64,000 nucleotides of DNA from contig NZ_CP049143.1 of the NCBI RefSeq assembly GCF_011044495.1, positions 1,426,001 through 1,490,000 on the forward strand, read 5' to 3'. A model generated the notes under the pieces. It was not told the origin of the DNA, did no database searches, and was given only the letters and a program-made list of their open reading frames with translations. Position 1 is the first letter of the stretch; every line of letters starts with the position of its first letter. This stretch comes from Roseimicrobium sp. ORNL1 (GTDB taxonomy: Bacteria; Verrucomicrobiota; Verrucomicrobiia; Verrucomicrobiales; Verrucomicrobiaceae). Shown one piece after another: positions 25,796 through 35,160 of this stretch. Both the position numbers and the translations under genes were made by a program.

Positions 25796-27676
25796 TTACG
25801 GTGCTCTGGCTGGATCAAGTTCTACCGTCACCAGCGCTTCGTGAACAGCTTCCCGATCTGCTGTGGATGTAGCTGCTGCTGCTTCAAGAGCTTTAGCAAA
25901 GGCCCAGAAATCAGTCTTTTGCGCTTTGAGGAGAAGAGGAAGTGCTCTGATCCAAATCTCCGCAGCCTTTTCAGTTCCCTTACCTGGATGAATCGCTTCC
26001 AAGTTAATAGATGCGAGGTAGAAAGCACGATTTAAGATGCCATTGCCAACAACAAAATCGCCGTGTTTACTGGGGCTGTAGTCACTCATGGTCGCCGGTT
26101 GGGGATCGTTGCCGAGCATTGAATCGTCCTTGTAAGCTGTTCCTGGAGCCTTGATTGACCTAAGCGGACGCCGATCTCCACCAGAGGGGTCTTCGCCGCG
26201 GAGCCAAGCAACCCCACCTTCTGCTAGCACCCATCGCGCAGTTGTAGCGGTCTCGCCCTCTTTCCGTTGTTGAATGACCATAGGAAGGACGTCTGCGTAG
26301 GAGAAGAAAATTGTTCCTAATTGCGGGCCTACAGCTTCGGCCGGCAGGTAGAGGAATACCATACTGTGATAGGTGACATCCGGCAGGTACTGCACTTGTG
26401 GTGGAGCAGAGTATTCCCCTTCGTTCGGTCGAAAAAAGGCGTTCCTAACGCTGCTTTTGAGCAGCACTAGTGGCGGAGCCGAATATGTCTGGCCAAAAAG
26501 TGCATTGAGTTGTTTGACTGCGTATTCCATGTCGGCTTCAATTTTCTGCCGGGCAATGGGATCTTCGGGCCCTGCTTTTAGGGGGGAGTGGAAAGAGTCT
26601 TCTCTGGATCGCTTTTCCGCTTCGGATTGGAGCTTTTTCACCCGAATGACTAATTCTGGAACCGCTCCTTGTTGGCTATGGCTGACCATAGCAAGCAGGG
26701 CGGAGGAGTAGAATTCGGATGCTTGCTGGTATTCCCCGGCCTGTTCAGCGAGAGTTGCTGCAAGAAGCTGGAGTTGATACCATCCAGGGACGTTACCAGC
26801 GAGCGGAGTGATTTGTTGCAGCGACTTGGTGAATCCCGCCTGTGAATTCCTACCCATAGATGCGGACCTGCGATGTTTCGCCGCATCACGCAATACCTGC
26901 ACAAGTATTGGAAACTCATCCGGTTGCAATATTTCCACTTTGTTATTAGAGTCACGCCCTAGTCGTTGACGTAGAATCTCATACGCCATGCGTTCCGCGA
27001 TCAAGCTCAGCGAAACATCGGTTTCTGGAGGTTTGGTTTCCATCTCCAGTCGGAGGGCACCCTTAACGTCAACTGCGGCAAGATCGCCGCTCACATGGAC
27101 CTGTTTGTTCGAGTTTTCGTAATAGGTGAAGTGCAATGTCCGGTTGCTGGCGAGCTGGCGGTTTAACCAGTGAATCACTCCCCCGACGTCCACGCCACTT
27201 ACACTTACTTGTAGGGCCGGAGCATCCAGCAACCTAGTGCCGAGCTCGATCCCTCCTGCGTTCCAAATGGGAACAGATTCCGGCACCCTGACTGAGCCTG
27301 CAATTCCAGATAACTCTCTCGTGGTTATTGGGGGCTTCTGCTCTTCCGGTTTGATTGCCTTCGGCTCAGCAGACATCTCCGGGGTGAGTATGAGATGCTT
27401 GAATCGGTTGTCGGACTCGGTTGTATCAATAAGCTCCAGCTGAGAGTCTTGAATCTCCAAGGTAACTTCACGCAGACGGGCTTGGAGCATCTGGGCAAGA
27501 GCCTTCCCGATTTTGCCATCGGGATCCTCTTTCCCTACTACGGTAAACTCAGCAATCACGATATCCCCTCCTCCAGTGATTGCATTGCTTAAGGAGCGGA
27601 TGTACCAGACGCATCCGACGAGCAGCCCCAAGCCAACGGCAACATAGAATGCCACCTTAAATGCGAGATCCAACAT
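25796..27676 (-). CDS. Membrane-anchored protein with degenerate thermolysin (M4)-like C-terminal domain
   Basis: Predicted product of 626 residues from ATG 27676 (an in-frame GTG is at 27694). One N-terminal helix (VAFYVAVGLGLLVGCVWYI) anchors a long extracytoplasmic region whose middle is helical and TPR-like. The last 170 residues follow thermolysin closely by eye: GEDPSGGDRRPLRSI (thermolysin GEDIYTPG...ALRSM), GNGILNRAFYLAS (SGIINKAAYLLS) and GTEKAAEIWIRALPLLL (GRDKMGKIFYRALVYYL). The HExxH helix is absent, the Glu of NEAISD is replaced in SYADVL, and the His before SGIIN is Val. It is therefore likely a pseudoenzyme. By eye the gene is more A/T-rich than its neighbours. Confidence 0.6.
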   Translation of the reverse strand: MLDLAFKVAFYVAVGLGLLVGCVWYIRSLSNAITGGGDIVIAEFTVVGKEDPDGKIGKALAQMLQARLREVTLEIQDSQLELIDTTESDNRFKHLILTPEMSAEPKAIKPEEQKPPITTRELSGIAGSVRVPESVPIWNAGGIELGTRLLDAPALQVSVSGVDVGGVIHWLNRQLASNRTLHFTYYENSNKQVHVSGDLAAVDVKGALRLEMETKPPETDVSLSLIAERMAYEILRQRLGRDSNNKVEILQPDEFPILVQVLRDAAKHRRSASMGRNSQAGFTKSLQQITPLAGNVPGWYQLQLLAATLAEQAGEYQQASEFYSSALLAMVSHSQQGAVPELVIRVKKLQSEAEKRSREDSFHSPLKAGPEDPIARQKIEADMEYAVKQLNALFGQTYSAPPLVLLKSSVRNAFFRPNEGEYSAPPQVQYLPDVTYHSMVFLYLPAEAVGPQLGTIFFSYADVLPMVIQQRKEGETATTARWVLAEGGVAWLRGEDPSGGDRRPLRSIKAPGTAYKDDSMLGNDPQPATMSDYSPSKHGDFVVGNGILNRAFYLASINLEAIHPGKGTEKAAEIWIRALPLLLKAQKTDFWAFAKALEAAAATSTADREAVHEALVTVELDPARAP

Positions 27677-27934
27677 AGGTAGACGTTTCCACACGGCAAC
27701 AATTTGGCTTAGGCCCGCGACCAGCCTCGCTTTGAACGGATGCTATGTCGAGAAAATTTTCTGATATTATGGTGGAATATGGAAAAACGGTGACTAGGGA
27801 GGACGATCACGCAATGTCGCCTTGATTCTAGGCAGTCTCCTGACATAGAGGCCTGAAATCCACCCCCAGGGGCCTGTTCATGCGTATACCCTTGGGAAAG
27901 CACGTTGCGCTTTACATGGGGGGCATTCTCCCCC

Positions 27935-28759
27935 ATGTCTACTGCCCCCGATTTTGACCGACCCATGAGCCGCCAAGAAAATCTCGATACCTTCTTCCGC
28001 GACGGCAAGACCGTCATCCTTCCTATTGACCATGGCGTGGCCATTCCAGTTCCGGAGCTGAGCAACCCCTTCCAGCTCATCGAGGACGTAAATCCCTATG
28101 TGGACGGATTTGTGCTGAACCTGGGCCTGGCCCTGCGCACGGGCGACCTGCTCACGGGCAAGGGCATCTGCCTCCGCACGGATGTGTACAACACCCGCAT
28201 CACCGGACGCGGAGCGGGCAGCATCAATGTGTATGGCCTCGGCGAGGCGGAAATGGTGGGCGCCACGGCGGTGATGAACATGCTGTACCCCGGCGCGGAA
28301 AACGAAGAGACCGTGACCCAGAATTGCGCAGACCTCATCAGTGAGAGCCTCGACGTGGATCTGCCGGTGATTCTGGAGACGCTCCCGGTCGGCCTGGGCC
28401 AGCGCGAGCACTACACGGTGGAGAAGATTGGCTTTGCCGTGCGCCTCGCGGCGGAACTCGGCGCGGACATCATCAAGACAGCGTACCCGGTGAACGGTAC
28501 TTCCGATGACTTCAAGCGCATCGTGGAGAATGCCTTCGGCGTGCCGGTGATTGTGCTCGGCGGTGCGGCGATGAACAGCGACCTCGACCTGCTCTCCATG
28601 GTGCATGATGCCATGAAGGCCGGCGCCGTGGGTATCGCGATTGGCCGCAATGTGTGGCAGCACCAGTCTCCCGTTGCCATTGCACGCAGCCTCTCGGCGA
28701 TTGTGCACGAAGGCGCGAAGGTGGAAGAGGCGCTGACGCTGCTGAAGGAGCCGATCTAA
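27935..28759 (+). CDS. Class I aldolase of the DeoC/FbaB (DhnA) type
   Basis: Predicted product of 274 residues from ATG 27935; ATG 27965 would also keep the domain whole. The TIM-barrel signatures are TVILPIDHGVAIPVP at the first strand, ADIIKTAYPVNG with the Schiff-base Lys, and VIVLGGAAMN plus AVGIAIGRNVWQ for the phosphate-binding site. These fit archaeal-type class I fructose-bisphosphate aldolase and its relatives (LsrF, 2-amino-3,7-dideoxy-hept-6-ulosonate synthase). The exact substrate cannot be read from the sequence. It is divergent from the M4-like gene with 258 bases between them. Confidence 0.85.
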   Translation: MSTAPDFDRPMSRQENLDTFFRDGKTVILPIDHGVAIPVPELSNPFQLIEDVNPYVDGFVLNLGLALRTGDLLTGKGICLRTDVYNTRITGRGAGSINVYGLGEAEMVGATAVMNMLYPGAENEETVTQNCADLISESLDVDLPVILETLPVGLGQREHYTVEKIGFAVRLAAELGADIIKTAYPVNGTSDDFKRIVENAFGVPVIVLGGAAMNSDLDLLSMVHDAMKAGAVGIAIGRNVWQHQSPVAIARSLSAIVHEGAKVEEALTLLKEPI

Positions 28760-28847
28760 GGAGATTGGCTTCGGCTTGGACTGCCGGGATTGGATTTTCT
28801 GTCCAAAACCGGCGTCGAACGGACGTATTTCACGGGGCAGAATTTGT

Positions 28848-28867
28848 ATATGCCCTTGAGGGCATAT
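28848..28867 (+). promoter_or_regulatory. Palindrome upstream of a secreted-protein gene
   Basis: ATATGCCC and GGGCATAT form a perfect eight-base inverted repeat around TTGA, ending 19 bases before the ATG at 28887. It could be an operator or a hairpin in the leader. There is no T run, so it is not a terminator for the aldolase gene. Confidence 0.45.
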
Positions 28868-28886
28868 GATCATTTTTCCATCATTC

Positions 28887-29537
28887 ATGAAAGCACGCTT
28901 CCTTCCACTCCTGTTGTCCGCGCTCGCCATCACGGCCACGGCTTCCGCCGAGCCCAAGAAGTACGCCTATGACTGCGAGTCTTGGGAGCTGGGCGAACCG
29001 CCGAAGGATGTCTTTGTGGTGGAAGGCAAGTTCAACGTGGTGGCCAAGGACGGCGGCAAGGCGCTGCAGGTGGAAGTGGGTGAGCTCACGGACTCCAATG
29101 CCTTGCTGGGCGACTCCGCCGCGGGCAGTGCCAGCATTGAAGCGAAGGTCTTTGGCACCAAGCAGGGCCGCAGTGTGCCGAAGTTCGCCGTGGGCGTGCA
29201 TGGCCAGAGTGGCTATCGTCTGATTGCATTCGCCGCGCGCAAGGAACTGCAGCTCACGAAGGGCGATGAAGTGATCAAAGTCGTGCCGCTGACCTGGAAG
29301 AGTGATGAGTGGTTCAAGCTCAAGCTCGAGGTGAAGAAGGTGGACGAGAAGAAGTGGACCATCACGGCCAAGGCTTGGCCTGCCTCCGGTGAGGAGCCGA
29401 AGGAAGCGCTCATCACACATGAGGACGCTACCCTGAAGGGTCAGGGCAAGTGCTCGATCTGGGGGACGACGTTCTCGAACACGCCGATTCTGTTTGATGA
29501 CGTGAAGATTGAGATCGACGCGGCACCGGCGAAGTGA
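28887..29537 (+). CDS. Exported protein, possible LamG/DUF1080-like beta-sandwich
   Basis: Predicted product of 216 residues from ATG 28887, which starts a signal peptide (MKARFLPLLLSALAITATASA). The mature part begins YAYDCESWELGEPPKD and shows alternating strands (SIEAKVFGTKQG, RLIAFAARKELQLTKG, WFKLKLEVKKV, ILFDDVKIEI) typical of concanavalin-like sandwiches such as DUF1080 / 3-keto-disaccharide hydrolase domains. The family assignment is by pattern only. It may be co-transcribed with the aldolase 127 bases upstream, or driven separately via the palindrome; it ends at a clear terminator. Confidence 0.6.
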   Translation: MKARFLPLLLSALAITATASAEPKKYAYDCESWELGEPPKDVFVVEGKFNVVAKDGGKALQVEVGELTDSNALLGDSAAGSASIEAKVFGTKQGRSVPKFAVGVHGQSGYRLIAFAARKELQLTKGDEVIKVVPLTWKSDEWFKLKLEVKKVDEKKWTITAKAWPASGEEPKEALITHEDATLKGQGKCSIWGTTFSNTPILFDDVKIEIDAAPAK

Positions 29538-29583
29538 GGGGCCAACGTAGAAGGTTTCTCCAGAAGCCTTTCAGGGAAGTGCG

Positions 29584-29616
29584 AAAGGCTCCGAAAGGGG
29601 CCTTTTTTGTTTTTGA
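29584..29616 (+). terminator. Rho-independent terminator with GAAA tetraloop
   Basis: AAAGGCTCC (29584 onward) pairs with GGGGCCTTT, one pair being T-G, around the loop GAAA, and is followed by a T run interrupted by one G. It ends the transcript of the secreted protein gene 47 bases upstream. Confidence 0.88.
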
Positions 29617-29795
29617 GGCGTGGTGCGGCAGGGCAATGCGGAGAGCACCGGGTTCACGGGTGCGGGTTTGGGTGCAGGGTGTTCAACGCAGAGACACAGA
29701 GACGCAGAGGAACTTCGGAGACTGAAAGATACAAATACAGCTTCTACAAAACCTGGAGCATTGAGGTGCAACGCATTTTTGGACCAGCGAGTGTC

Positions 29796-30650
29796 TTAGT
29801 TTAGGTTTCTGGATTGGGTCTCAAACTGATTGGGGGTGAGGTAACCGATGGCGGAGTGCTTGCGCTGGTTGTTGTAGTAGCCCTCGATGTACTCAAAGAG
29901 TTCCAGTCGTGCATCGGTGAGATCTTCAAAGCGGCCTCCTTGAAGCATCTCGCGCTTGAGGGTACCCATGAAGGACTCTGTCCACGCATTGTCATAGGGG
30001 TTGGCTCGCCCCGACATGCTCTGGCGCAGGCCGGCACGCGTGAGCACGGAACGGAAGGCCGTGCTGCCATACTGGCTGCCCCGGTCGCTGTGGAAGACAA
30101 TGCCGCTGGCTTTGGGATGGGTTTGCAGGGCTTGTTCCAAGGCATGGACGACGAGTTCTGCACGCATATGTGATGCGAGACTCCAGCCCACAATGCGACG
30201 CGAGCCCAAATCCATGACCACGGCCAGATAGAGCCAGTTTGCCGTAGTGGGAATGAAGGTGATGTCTGCGACCCAGGCCTCGCCGGGCTTCTGCGGCACG
30301 GGCTGCTGGGCCAGCAGATTGGAAGAGGGACGGTCTGCCCGGCCATCGCTGGTTTTGGGCAGGTAGTTCTTGGGTTGGATGGCCTTGAGGCCCCGTGTTT
30401 TGAGGATGCGGCGCAGCCTCGAAGGCGCACACACGATGCCATGGTCACACAGCTCCTCATGGATCCTGCGGTAGCCATAGCGGCACCGGTTGCGTTTGAA
30501 GATCTCCTCGATGAGTTCCCCCAGGCGAGCGTCTTGCTCATGGCGTGAGATAGGCTTTGCCGCATGGTAAAAGCTGCTGCGGGGCAGCTCCAGGACGTCG
30601 CAGATCTTGCGCACACTCCCACCGGTCTGGCGCTGGAGTTGCAGGATCAT
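29796..30650 (-). CDS. IS3-family transposase OrfB (DDE integrase)
   Basis: Predicted product of 284 residues from ATG 30650, overlapping the OrfA stop as ATGA. An HTH_21-type region (RCRYGYRRIHEEL) precedes the rve catalytic core. The DDE triad is visible: Asp in WVADITFIPT, Asp in VFHSDRGSQY and Glu in NAWTESFMGTLKRE, followed by YYNNQRKHSAIGYLTP. All parts are intact. The frame is also open upstream through the frameshift site, so the active enzyme is probably an OrfAB fusion. Confidence 0.95.
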   Translation of the reverse strand: MILQLQRQTGGSVRKICDVLELPRSSFYHAAKPISRHEQDARLGELIEEIFKRNRCRYGYRRIHEELCDHGIVCAPSRLRRILKTRGLKAIQPKNYLPKTSDGRADRPSSNLLAQQPVPQKPGEAWVADITFIPTTANWLYLAVVMDLGSRRIVGWSLASHMRAELVVHALEQALQTHPKASGIVFHSDRGSQYGSTAFRSVLTRAGLRQSMSGRANPYDNAWTESFMGTLKREMLQGGRFEDLTDARLELFEYIEGYYNNQRKHSAIGYLTPNQFETQSRNLN

Positions 30651-30967
30651 TTCGCGAGTTTGGACGGCGATGGCGTGCCCAGGATGACAGCGGCCTTTTT
30701 TAAAATGTCGTTCTCCAGGCGCAGGTTGGCGATTTCACGCCGCAGCCGGTGCAGCTCGTTGGCTTCGCCCTCCTCGCCTCCGGCTCGTTGGTCTGCGCCC
30801 ACGAGCTGCACCGGCTGCCTTTGGGACCGGGTCCAACGGTAAAGGATGCCAGTGCCAATGCCGAGTTCTTCAGCCACCTCGGACACACTCTTGCCCATGC
30901 GGACCAACTCCACGGCATGGGTTTTAAAATCACTGCTGTAACGCTTTTTTCGGGTCACGGTACTCAT
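30647..30967 (-). CDS. IS3-family transposase OrfA (helix-turn-helix)
   Basis: Predicted product of 106 residues from ATG 30967. The N-terminus KKRYSSDFKTHAVELVRMGK and VSEVAEELGIGTGILYRW form the Tnp_1 helix-turn-helix that binds the IS ends; the C-terminal ELHRLRREIANLRLENDILKKA is the leucine-zipper used for multimerisation. The slippery heptamer A-AAA-AAG is at 30701-30695 on this strand, in the zero frame, and a minus-one shift there enters the OrfB frame without meeting a stop. Confidence 0.93.
   Translation of the reverse strand: MSTVTRKKRYSSDFKTHAVELVRMGKSVSEVAEELGIGTGILYRWTRSQRQPVQLVGADQRAGGEEGEANELHRLRREIANLRLENDILKKAAVILGTPSPSKLAK
30695..30701 (-). promoter_or_regulatory. Programmed minus-one frameshift site of the IS
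   Basis: Reading the minus strand, TTA AAA AAG in the OrfA frame contains A-AAA-AAG, the heptamer used by IS911 and IS150. After a minus-one slip the frame continues as GRCHPGHAIAVQTREMILQ into OrfB with no stop. A downstream stimulatory hairpin was not assessed. Confidence 0.75.
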
Positions 30968-31025
30968 ACGGCTTGTCTCTTATCCCGTGGTCCAAGAAAT
31001 TAGCGCACCTCACATGACCTCAAGA

Positions 31026-31118
31026 AAGGAGCGCGGCCTTTCCAGGCCGCCGGGTTGCTTGGTCCGACAGCGTCAAAAGGGGAATTCCCCCTGCGGCCTG
31101 GAAAGGCCAAGCTCCCTT
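31026..31118. repeat. Small palindromic element with GGCCTTTCCAGGCC cores
   Basis: The left arm 31026-31054 and right arm 31088-31118 are near reverse complements, each containing GGCCTTTCCAGGCCGC or its complement, with a 33-base centre. No open frame is inside. The element lies between the IS end and the right outer repeat arm, so it was part of the outer element or a separate insertion. Confidence 0.7.
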
Positions 31119-31204
31119 CAACCACACAACCCTCAGTCTCCGAAGTTCCTCTGCGTCTCTGCGTCTCTGTGTTGAATCCAATGCAGCCTGCCACACCCAA
31201 CATT

Positions 31205-34200
31205 TCAGTGTGCAACTCCACCCCACGCGCCGCCACCGGGGGTCTCGATGCGCAAACGGTCGCCCGCGTGTACATCGCGCGTCACGCTGGATGGCAATTC
31301 CTCTTCAGTCCCCTCCGCATGCACCAGCGTCTGCTTCCCGCAGACACCAGCGCCTCCGCCATCTACGCCATACGGCGCTACTTTCCGATGCTGGGTGAGC
31401 AGCGAGATCGTGAGGGGCTCCAGAAACTCCACTTCGCGAAGGATGCCGTTACCGCCATTCCATTCGCCCTTCCCGCCTGACTCGCGACGAATCGCAAACT
31501 GCCGCAAGCGCACGGGATAGCGCCGCTCGATGATCTCCGGATCGGTAATGGCCGTGTTCGTCATGTGCGAGTGCATGGCGTCGCTGCCATGGAAGCCAGG
31601 ACCTGCGCCTGTGCCGCCGCAGAGCGTTTCGTAATAGCCGAAACGCGCATTGCCGAAGAGGAAGTTGTTCATCGTACCCTGGCTGCTGGCCTGGAGTTTC
31701 AGGGCCTTGAGCAGGGTGTCGACGACACGCTGGCTGACTTCGGTGTTACCGCCGACGACGGCTGGGCATTGGGCGGGGTCGTCTGTGAAGATAGGGCTCA
31801 GGAAGGAGCCTTCGGGTAGGATGGTGTCCACATCTTCGAGCAAGCCTTCATTGAGTGGCAGGTCTTCTTGAAGTGCGAGTCGCAGGACATAGAGCACGGT
31901 GCTGCGCAAGATGGCAGGTGTGGCATTCAGATTCGCGGGATGCTGCCCAGACGTTCCCGTGAAGTCGAGTTGCAGTCGCTCGCTCTTCTTCCGCAAGGCA
32001 ACACGAATGAGGTGGCCATCATCGAGTGATTCCTCAGCGCTGCCTTCGGGAATGGAATCAAGAAAGCGGCGCATGAGCAGCCGGGACTCGCGGAGCAGCC
32101 AGTGCATGGCTTCATTTGTGTCTGCCACGCGAGCGAGTTCACGCAGGCGGTCCGTTCCCAGCAGGTTGGCAGCGAGTTGGGCCTGGAGATCGGCGAGATT
32201 GTCCTCTATGCCACGTGTGGGATACGGAGCTTGAGTGAGGAGTGCTCGCATCGAATCCAGATTCACGACACCATCGCGCCGCAGAATCATCGGAGGAATG
32301 ACCACGCCTTCTTCCACGAGCGAGGTGGCGTTCGCAGGCATGGAGCCGGGAGACTTGCCACCAATCTCCGCGTGATGCGCGCGATTCGCCACGATGCCCA
32401 GCAGGCGATGCTCGTCGTCATGCACTGGCGTGATGAGGGTGACATCAGGAAGATGGGAGCCACCAAACGCGGGATGATTCGTGATGATGGTATCGCCTTC
32501 GCGAAGTTCGCAGACTTTCATCACCTCACGCACACACACGCCGAGCGCGCCGAGGTGCACGGGAATGTGCGGAGCGCTGACCACGAGGCGGCCCTCGGCA
32601 TCCAGCAAGGCGCAGGAGAAGTCGAGTCGCTCGCGGATGTTCGTGGAAAGCGCGGTGCGACGCAGCAGGGCGCCCATGTCTTCCACGATGCTCGTGAAGC
32701 GATGCCGCATGAGATCCGGAGGGATGCTTTTCTCGTCGCCGCTGGGAGCGCCGGCGCCAGAGGTAGTTGCCTTGCGTAGGATCCAACCGGCGCCGGGATG
32801 GTCAGTGCCGCTCCAGCCATGGCTAATCACCAGCGTGCTGAAGGCGTCTTGAACAAGCTGCGGGCCATTCACTTCTGAAGTCGTTTTTCGATCAAGAGGC
32901 GGGAGATCTTCATTCGTGGCAGCGCGGGCAATGACACGCAGGCTGACGAGCTCCACCGGCTTGCCCGCAGGGGGAGTGTAGCCGAAGAGATGGGTGTAGC
33001 GTTGGGCGAATGTGCGGTGCAGCGTTTTTGGATCTTCGAACTCGATCTGCAGCGGCGTTTCCTGTCCCTTCAGGCGCAGCTCTGCGATCTGCCGGAAGGT
33101 CGCTGTCGTGTGAGGTGATGATGTGTGTGGCAAATGTGCCTGTGAGGGGACCGAAGCAAGTTGCGTCTCTGCACTTGCCCGCAGTTCCTGTAGCAATGTG
33201 GGCACTTCGGGAGAGATCTCCTCCAGCAGTCGCAGCACCTGCTTCTCCGCGAAACGCTCCGGCAGTGCTTCCTGCAATCCCACCGCACTGAGGATGCCGG
33301 CGTGATGTGGTGCGAGGATGGTGGTGATGCCGAGATTCTCCGCGACATCGCAGGCGTGTTGCGGGCCAGCACCACCGAAGGCGAGCAGCGCGTAGTCGGA
33401 GGGACGGTAGCCTTCCAGCACGGAGATTTTCCGGATGGCATCCGCCATGTGCTCGGTGGCGAGTGCGAGGAGTTGCTTCAGCAGCTCCTCGCGTGAAAGT
33501 CCACGATGCGCTTCGGCATTCACCGTGTGCAGGAGTTCGGTGAGTCGCACTTCCGCAGATTCACGGCTCAGCGGGATGGGTGCACGTGCCGGATCAAAGC
33601 GACCCATGAGCAGGTTTACATCCGTGACGGTGAGAGGGCCGCCTTTGCCGTAACAAGCAGGGCCGGGATCGGAGCCAGCACTCTGCGGACCCACGGTGAG
33701 GCCTTGTGGTGTCCACGCACAGATGGAGCCGCCGCCAGCCGCCACGGTTTCGATGGCCACACTGGGGCTCAGCAAGGTGATGCCGCCGACTGTTTGCGTG
33801 AAGCGATAGCCTGCTGCGCCATCGAGTCGTGCGACATCCGTGCTGGTGCCGCCCATGTCGAAGGTGATGATGCGCGTGAAGCCGAGACGCTGTGCCGCGT
33901 GCAAGGCGCCGAGCACGCCGGCAGCGGGTCCGCTGAGAAGCAGATCCTTGGGCTTGATGCTGGAGGCGGGTTCCAGCCCCGCGGCACTCGTCATCATGAG
34001 CAGCGTACTCGAGCCGTCCTGAGGCAGGGGAGAGCTGACATCCGTGATGAATTGCGAGACAGGTCCCGTGAGGTAGGCATTCACCACGGCGCTCTGGGCC
34101 CGCGGGAGGATGCGGATGAAAGGTGCGAGCTCGCTGCTGAGTGAGACGTGCGTGAAGCCGCACTGCAGAAGGACGTCCCGCACCTGCTGCTCATGGGCGG

Positions 34201-35014
34201 GATTCACATCGCTATGCAGCAGGCTCACGGCGGCGGTCGTGATGCCGTGCTGCACGCATGGCATTGCCGCTGCGCGCAGGGCTTCAACATCCAAGGTGGT
34301 GATGGCTTTGCCTGTGGCGCCCAGGCGTTCGTGCACCTCGCACACGGTATCATAGTGGACCTCGCGCGGCTCATGCTTCAGCGCGAAAAGATGCCGTCGG
34401 CGCTGGTCACCTATCAGGAGCAAGTCACCGAATCCCGCCGTGATGAAGAAAGCCACGCGTGAGCCCTTGCGCTCCAGTAGAGCATTCGTCGCACGCGTAG
34501 TGGCGAGTCGGAAATGCACAGGTGGAAACTCCGCGCCAGGAGCCGTGGAGGTGAGTAATCTCGCGCCGAGCACGGGGGCGGCTTCGCCCGTGGTGAGTTC
34601 CACGGCGGCTCCCGCGTGGAAGAGGTTCAGTGCGGCGGAGTCCCTCACGTCGAGTTCAAGCATCGTATCGTTGTCACGCTCTTGTGAGCGTTGGACCCGG
34701 ACTTCTTGCTGCGCCGCCGAGACAGGACGCACGATGAATCCGCTGAAAAAATCCGCCGACACGTCCCGCCTTCCTTGCAGCACCAGCGTGCGAGGTTCGA
34801 TGATCTCGCGGATGGTGGCTCGCAGGCATCCGGTGGAGAGCACTTTCACGCGATGTTCATGGCCGTCCGGCGCGATGCCGTGGCAATCCGTGAATGTGCC
34901 GCCGGTGTCCGCTGCTATCCGCCACATACGATTGCGTGATGTTGGGAGAGTGCCGCCTTCCGAGTCATTCTCGAACGTACTGAGTGGTGAATCGGGTGTC
35001 AAATAGGTGGCCAT
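31205..35014 (-). CDS. Fused hydantoinase/5-oxoprolinase (HyuA-HyuB type)
   Basis: Predicted product of 1269 residues from ATG 35014; ATG 34927 just before [14 protein letters not shown] is an alternative. The first half is the Hydant_A part with N-terminal [10 protein letters not shown] and the actin-like ATP motif [15 protein letters not shown]. The second half is the Hydant_B part with [29 protein letters not shown] and [14 protein letters not shown]. Length and order match eukaryotic-type 5-oxoprolinase, which opens 5-oxo-L-proline to glutamate using ATP; N-methylhydantoinase or acetone-carboxylase relatives usually have split subunits. No transporter or pxpABC genes are adjacent. Confidence 0.88.
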   Translation of the reverse strand: MATYLTPDSPLSTFENDSEGGTLPTSRNRMWRIAADTGGTFTDCHGIAPDGHEHRVKVLSTGCLRATIREIIEPRTLVLQGRRDVSADFFSGFIVRPVSAAQQEVRVQRSQERDNDTMLELDVRDSAALNLFHAGAAVELTTGEAAPVLGARLLTSTAPGAEFPPVHFRLATTRATNALLERKGSRVAFFITAGFGDLLLIGDQRRRHLFALKHEPREVHYDTVCEVHERLGATGKAITTLDVEALRAAAMPCVQHGITTAAVSLLHSDVNPAHEQQVRDVLLQCGFTHVSLSSELAPFIRILPRAQSAVVNAYLTGPVSQFITDVSSPLPQDGSSTLLMMTSAAGLEPASSIKPKDLLLSGPAAGVLGALHAAQRLGFTRIITFDMGGTSTDVARLDGAAGYRFTQTVGGITLLSPSVAIETVAAGGGSICAWTPQGLTVGPQSAGSDPGPACYGKGGPLTVTDVNLLMGRFDPARAPIPLSRESAEVRLTELLHTVNAEAHRGLSREELLKQLLALATEHMADAIRKISVLEGYRPSDYALLAFGGAGPQHACDVAENLGITTILAPHHAGILSAVGLQEALPERFAEKQVLRLLEEISPEVPTLLQELRASAETQLASVPSQAHLPHTSSPHTTATFRQIAELRLKGQETPLQIEFEDPKTLHRTFAQRYTHLFGYTPPAGKPVELVSLRVIARAATNEDLPPLDRKTTSEVNGPQLVQDAFSTLVISHGWSGTDHPGAGWILRKATTSGAGAPSGDEKSIPPDLMRHRFTSIVEDMGALLRRTALSTNIRERLDFSCALLDAEGRLVVSAPHIPVHLGALGVCVREVMKVCELREGDTIITNHPAFGGSHLPDVTLITPVHDDEHRLLGIVANRAHHAEIGGKSPGSMPANATSLVEEGVVIPPMILRRDGVVNLDSMRALLTQAPYPTRGIEDNLADLQAQLAANLLGTDRLRELARVADTNEAMHWLLRESRLLMRRFLDSIPEGSAEESLDDGHLIRVALRKKSERLQLDFTGTSGQHPANLNATPAILRSTVLYVLRLALQEDLPLNEGLLEDVDTILPEGSFLSPIFTDDPAQCPAVVGGNTEVSQRVVDTLLKALKLQASSQGTMNNFLFGNARFGYYETLCGGTGAGPGFHGSDAMHSHMTNTAITDPEIIERRYPVRLRQFAIRRESGGKGEWNGGNGILREVEFLEPLTISLLTQHRKVAPYGVDGGGAGVCGKQTLVHAEGTEEELPSSVTRDVHAGDRLRIETPGGGAWGGVAH

Positions 35015-35160
35015 CTGGTGCTCGCGTGATCGGTGCGCGTTGTGGATTTGCTCGCGGATGCATGGTTGGATTGAAAAAAGATCTATTCCGCCCGCCACAA
35101 TGATGAAAGCAGCAGCAGTTGGTTTCGTTCTTCACGCACCCGGACCACCGGGATGCACGC

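Larger units (their letters stand above)
29780..30994 (-). mobile_element. IS3-family insertion sequence (about 1.2 kb)
   Basis: Two overlapping transposase frames fill the element. The proposed ends are TGGACCA at 29780-29786 and its complement TGGTCCA at 30988-30994; similarity continues a few bases outward (TTTTTGGACCA against TTCTTGGACCA), so the exact boundary may be up to four bases further out on each side. Length, TG...CA ends, two frames and a frameshift site all fit IS3. I could not find a matching target duplication, so the ends are provisional. Confidence 0.8.
29682..31176. repeat. Outer 45-bp inverted repeats enclosing the IS3-family element
   Basis: Arm 29682-29726 and arm 31132-31176 are reverse complements at 42 of 45 positions; both carry tandem gcagagacgcagagg-type units ending in AACTTCGGAGACTGA. 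Weaker similarity (TTGGGTG, then GCAGG after an offset) continues outward to 29668 and 31200, the latter four bases before the stop codon of the oxoprolinase gene. Inside are a complete IS3-family insertion and a small palindromic element. Confidence 0.8.

Noticed and set aside
29682-31176. Composite transposon flanked by two insertion sequences
   Set aside because: Only one IS is present; the outer repeats are 45 bases and carry no transposase.
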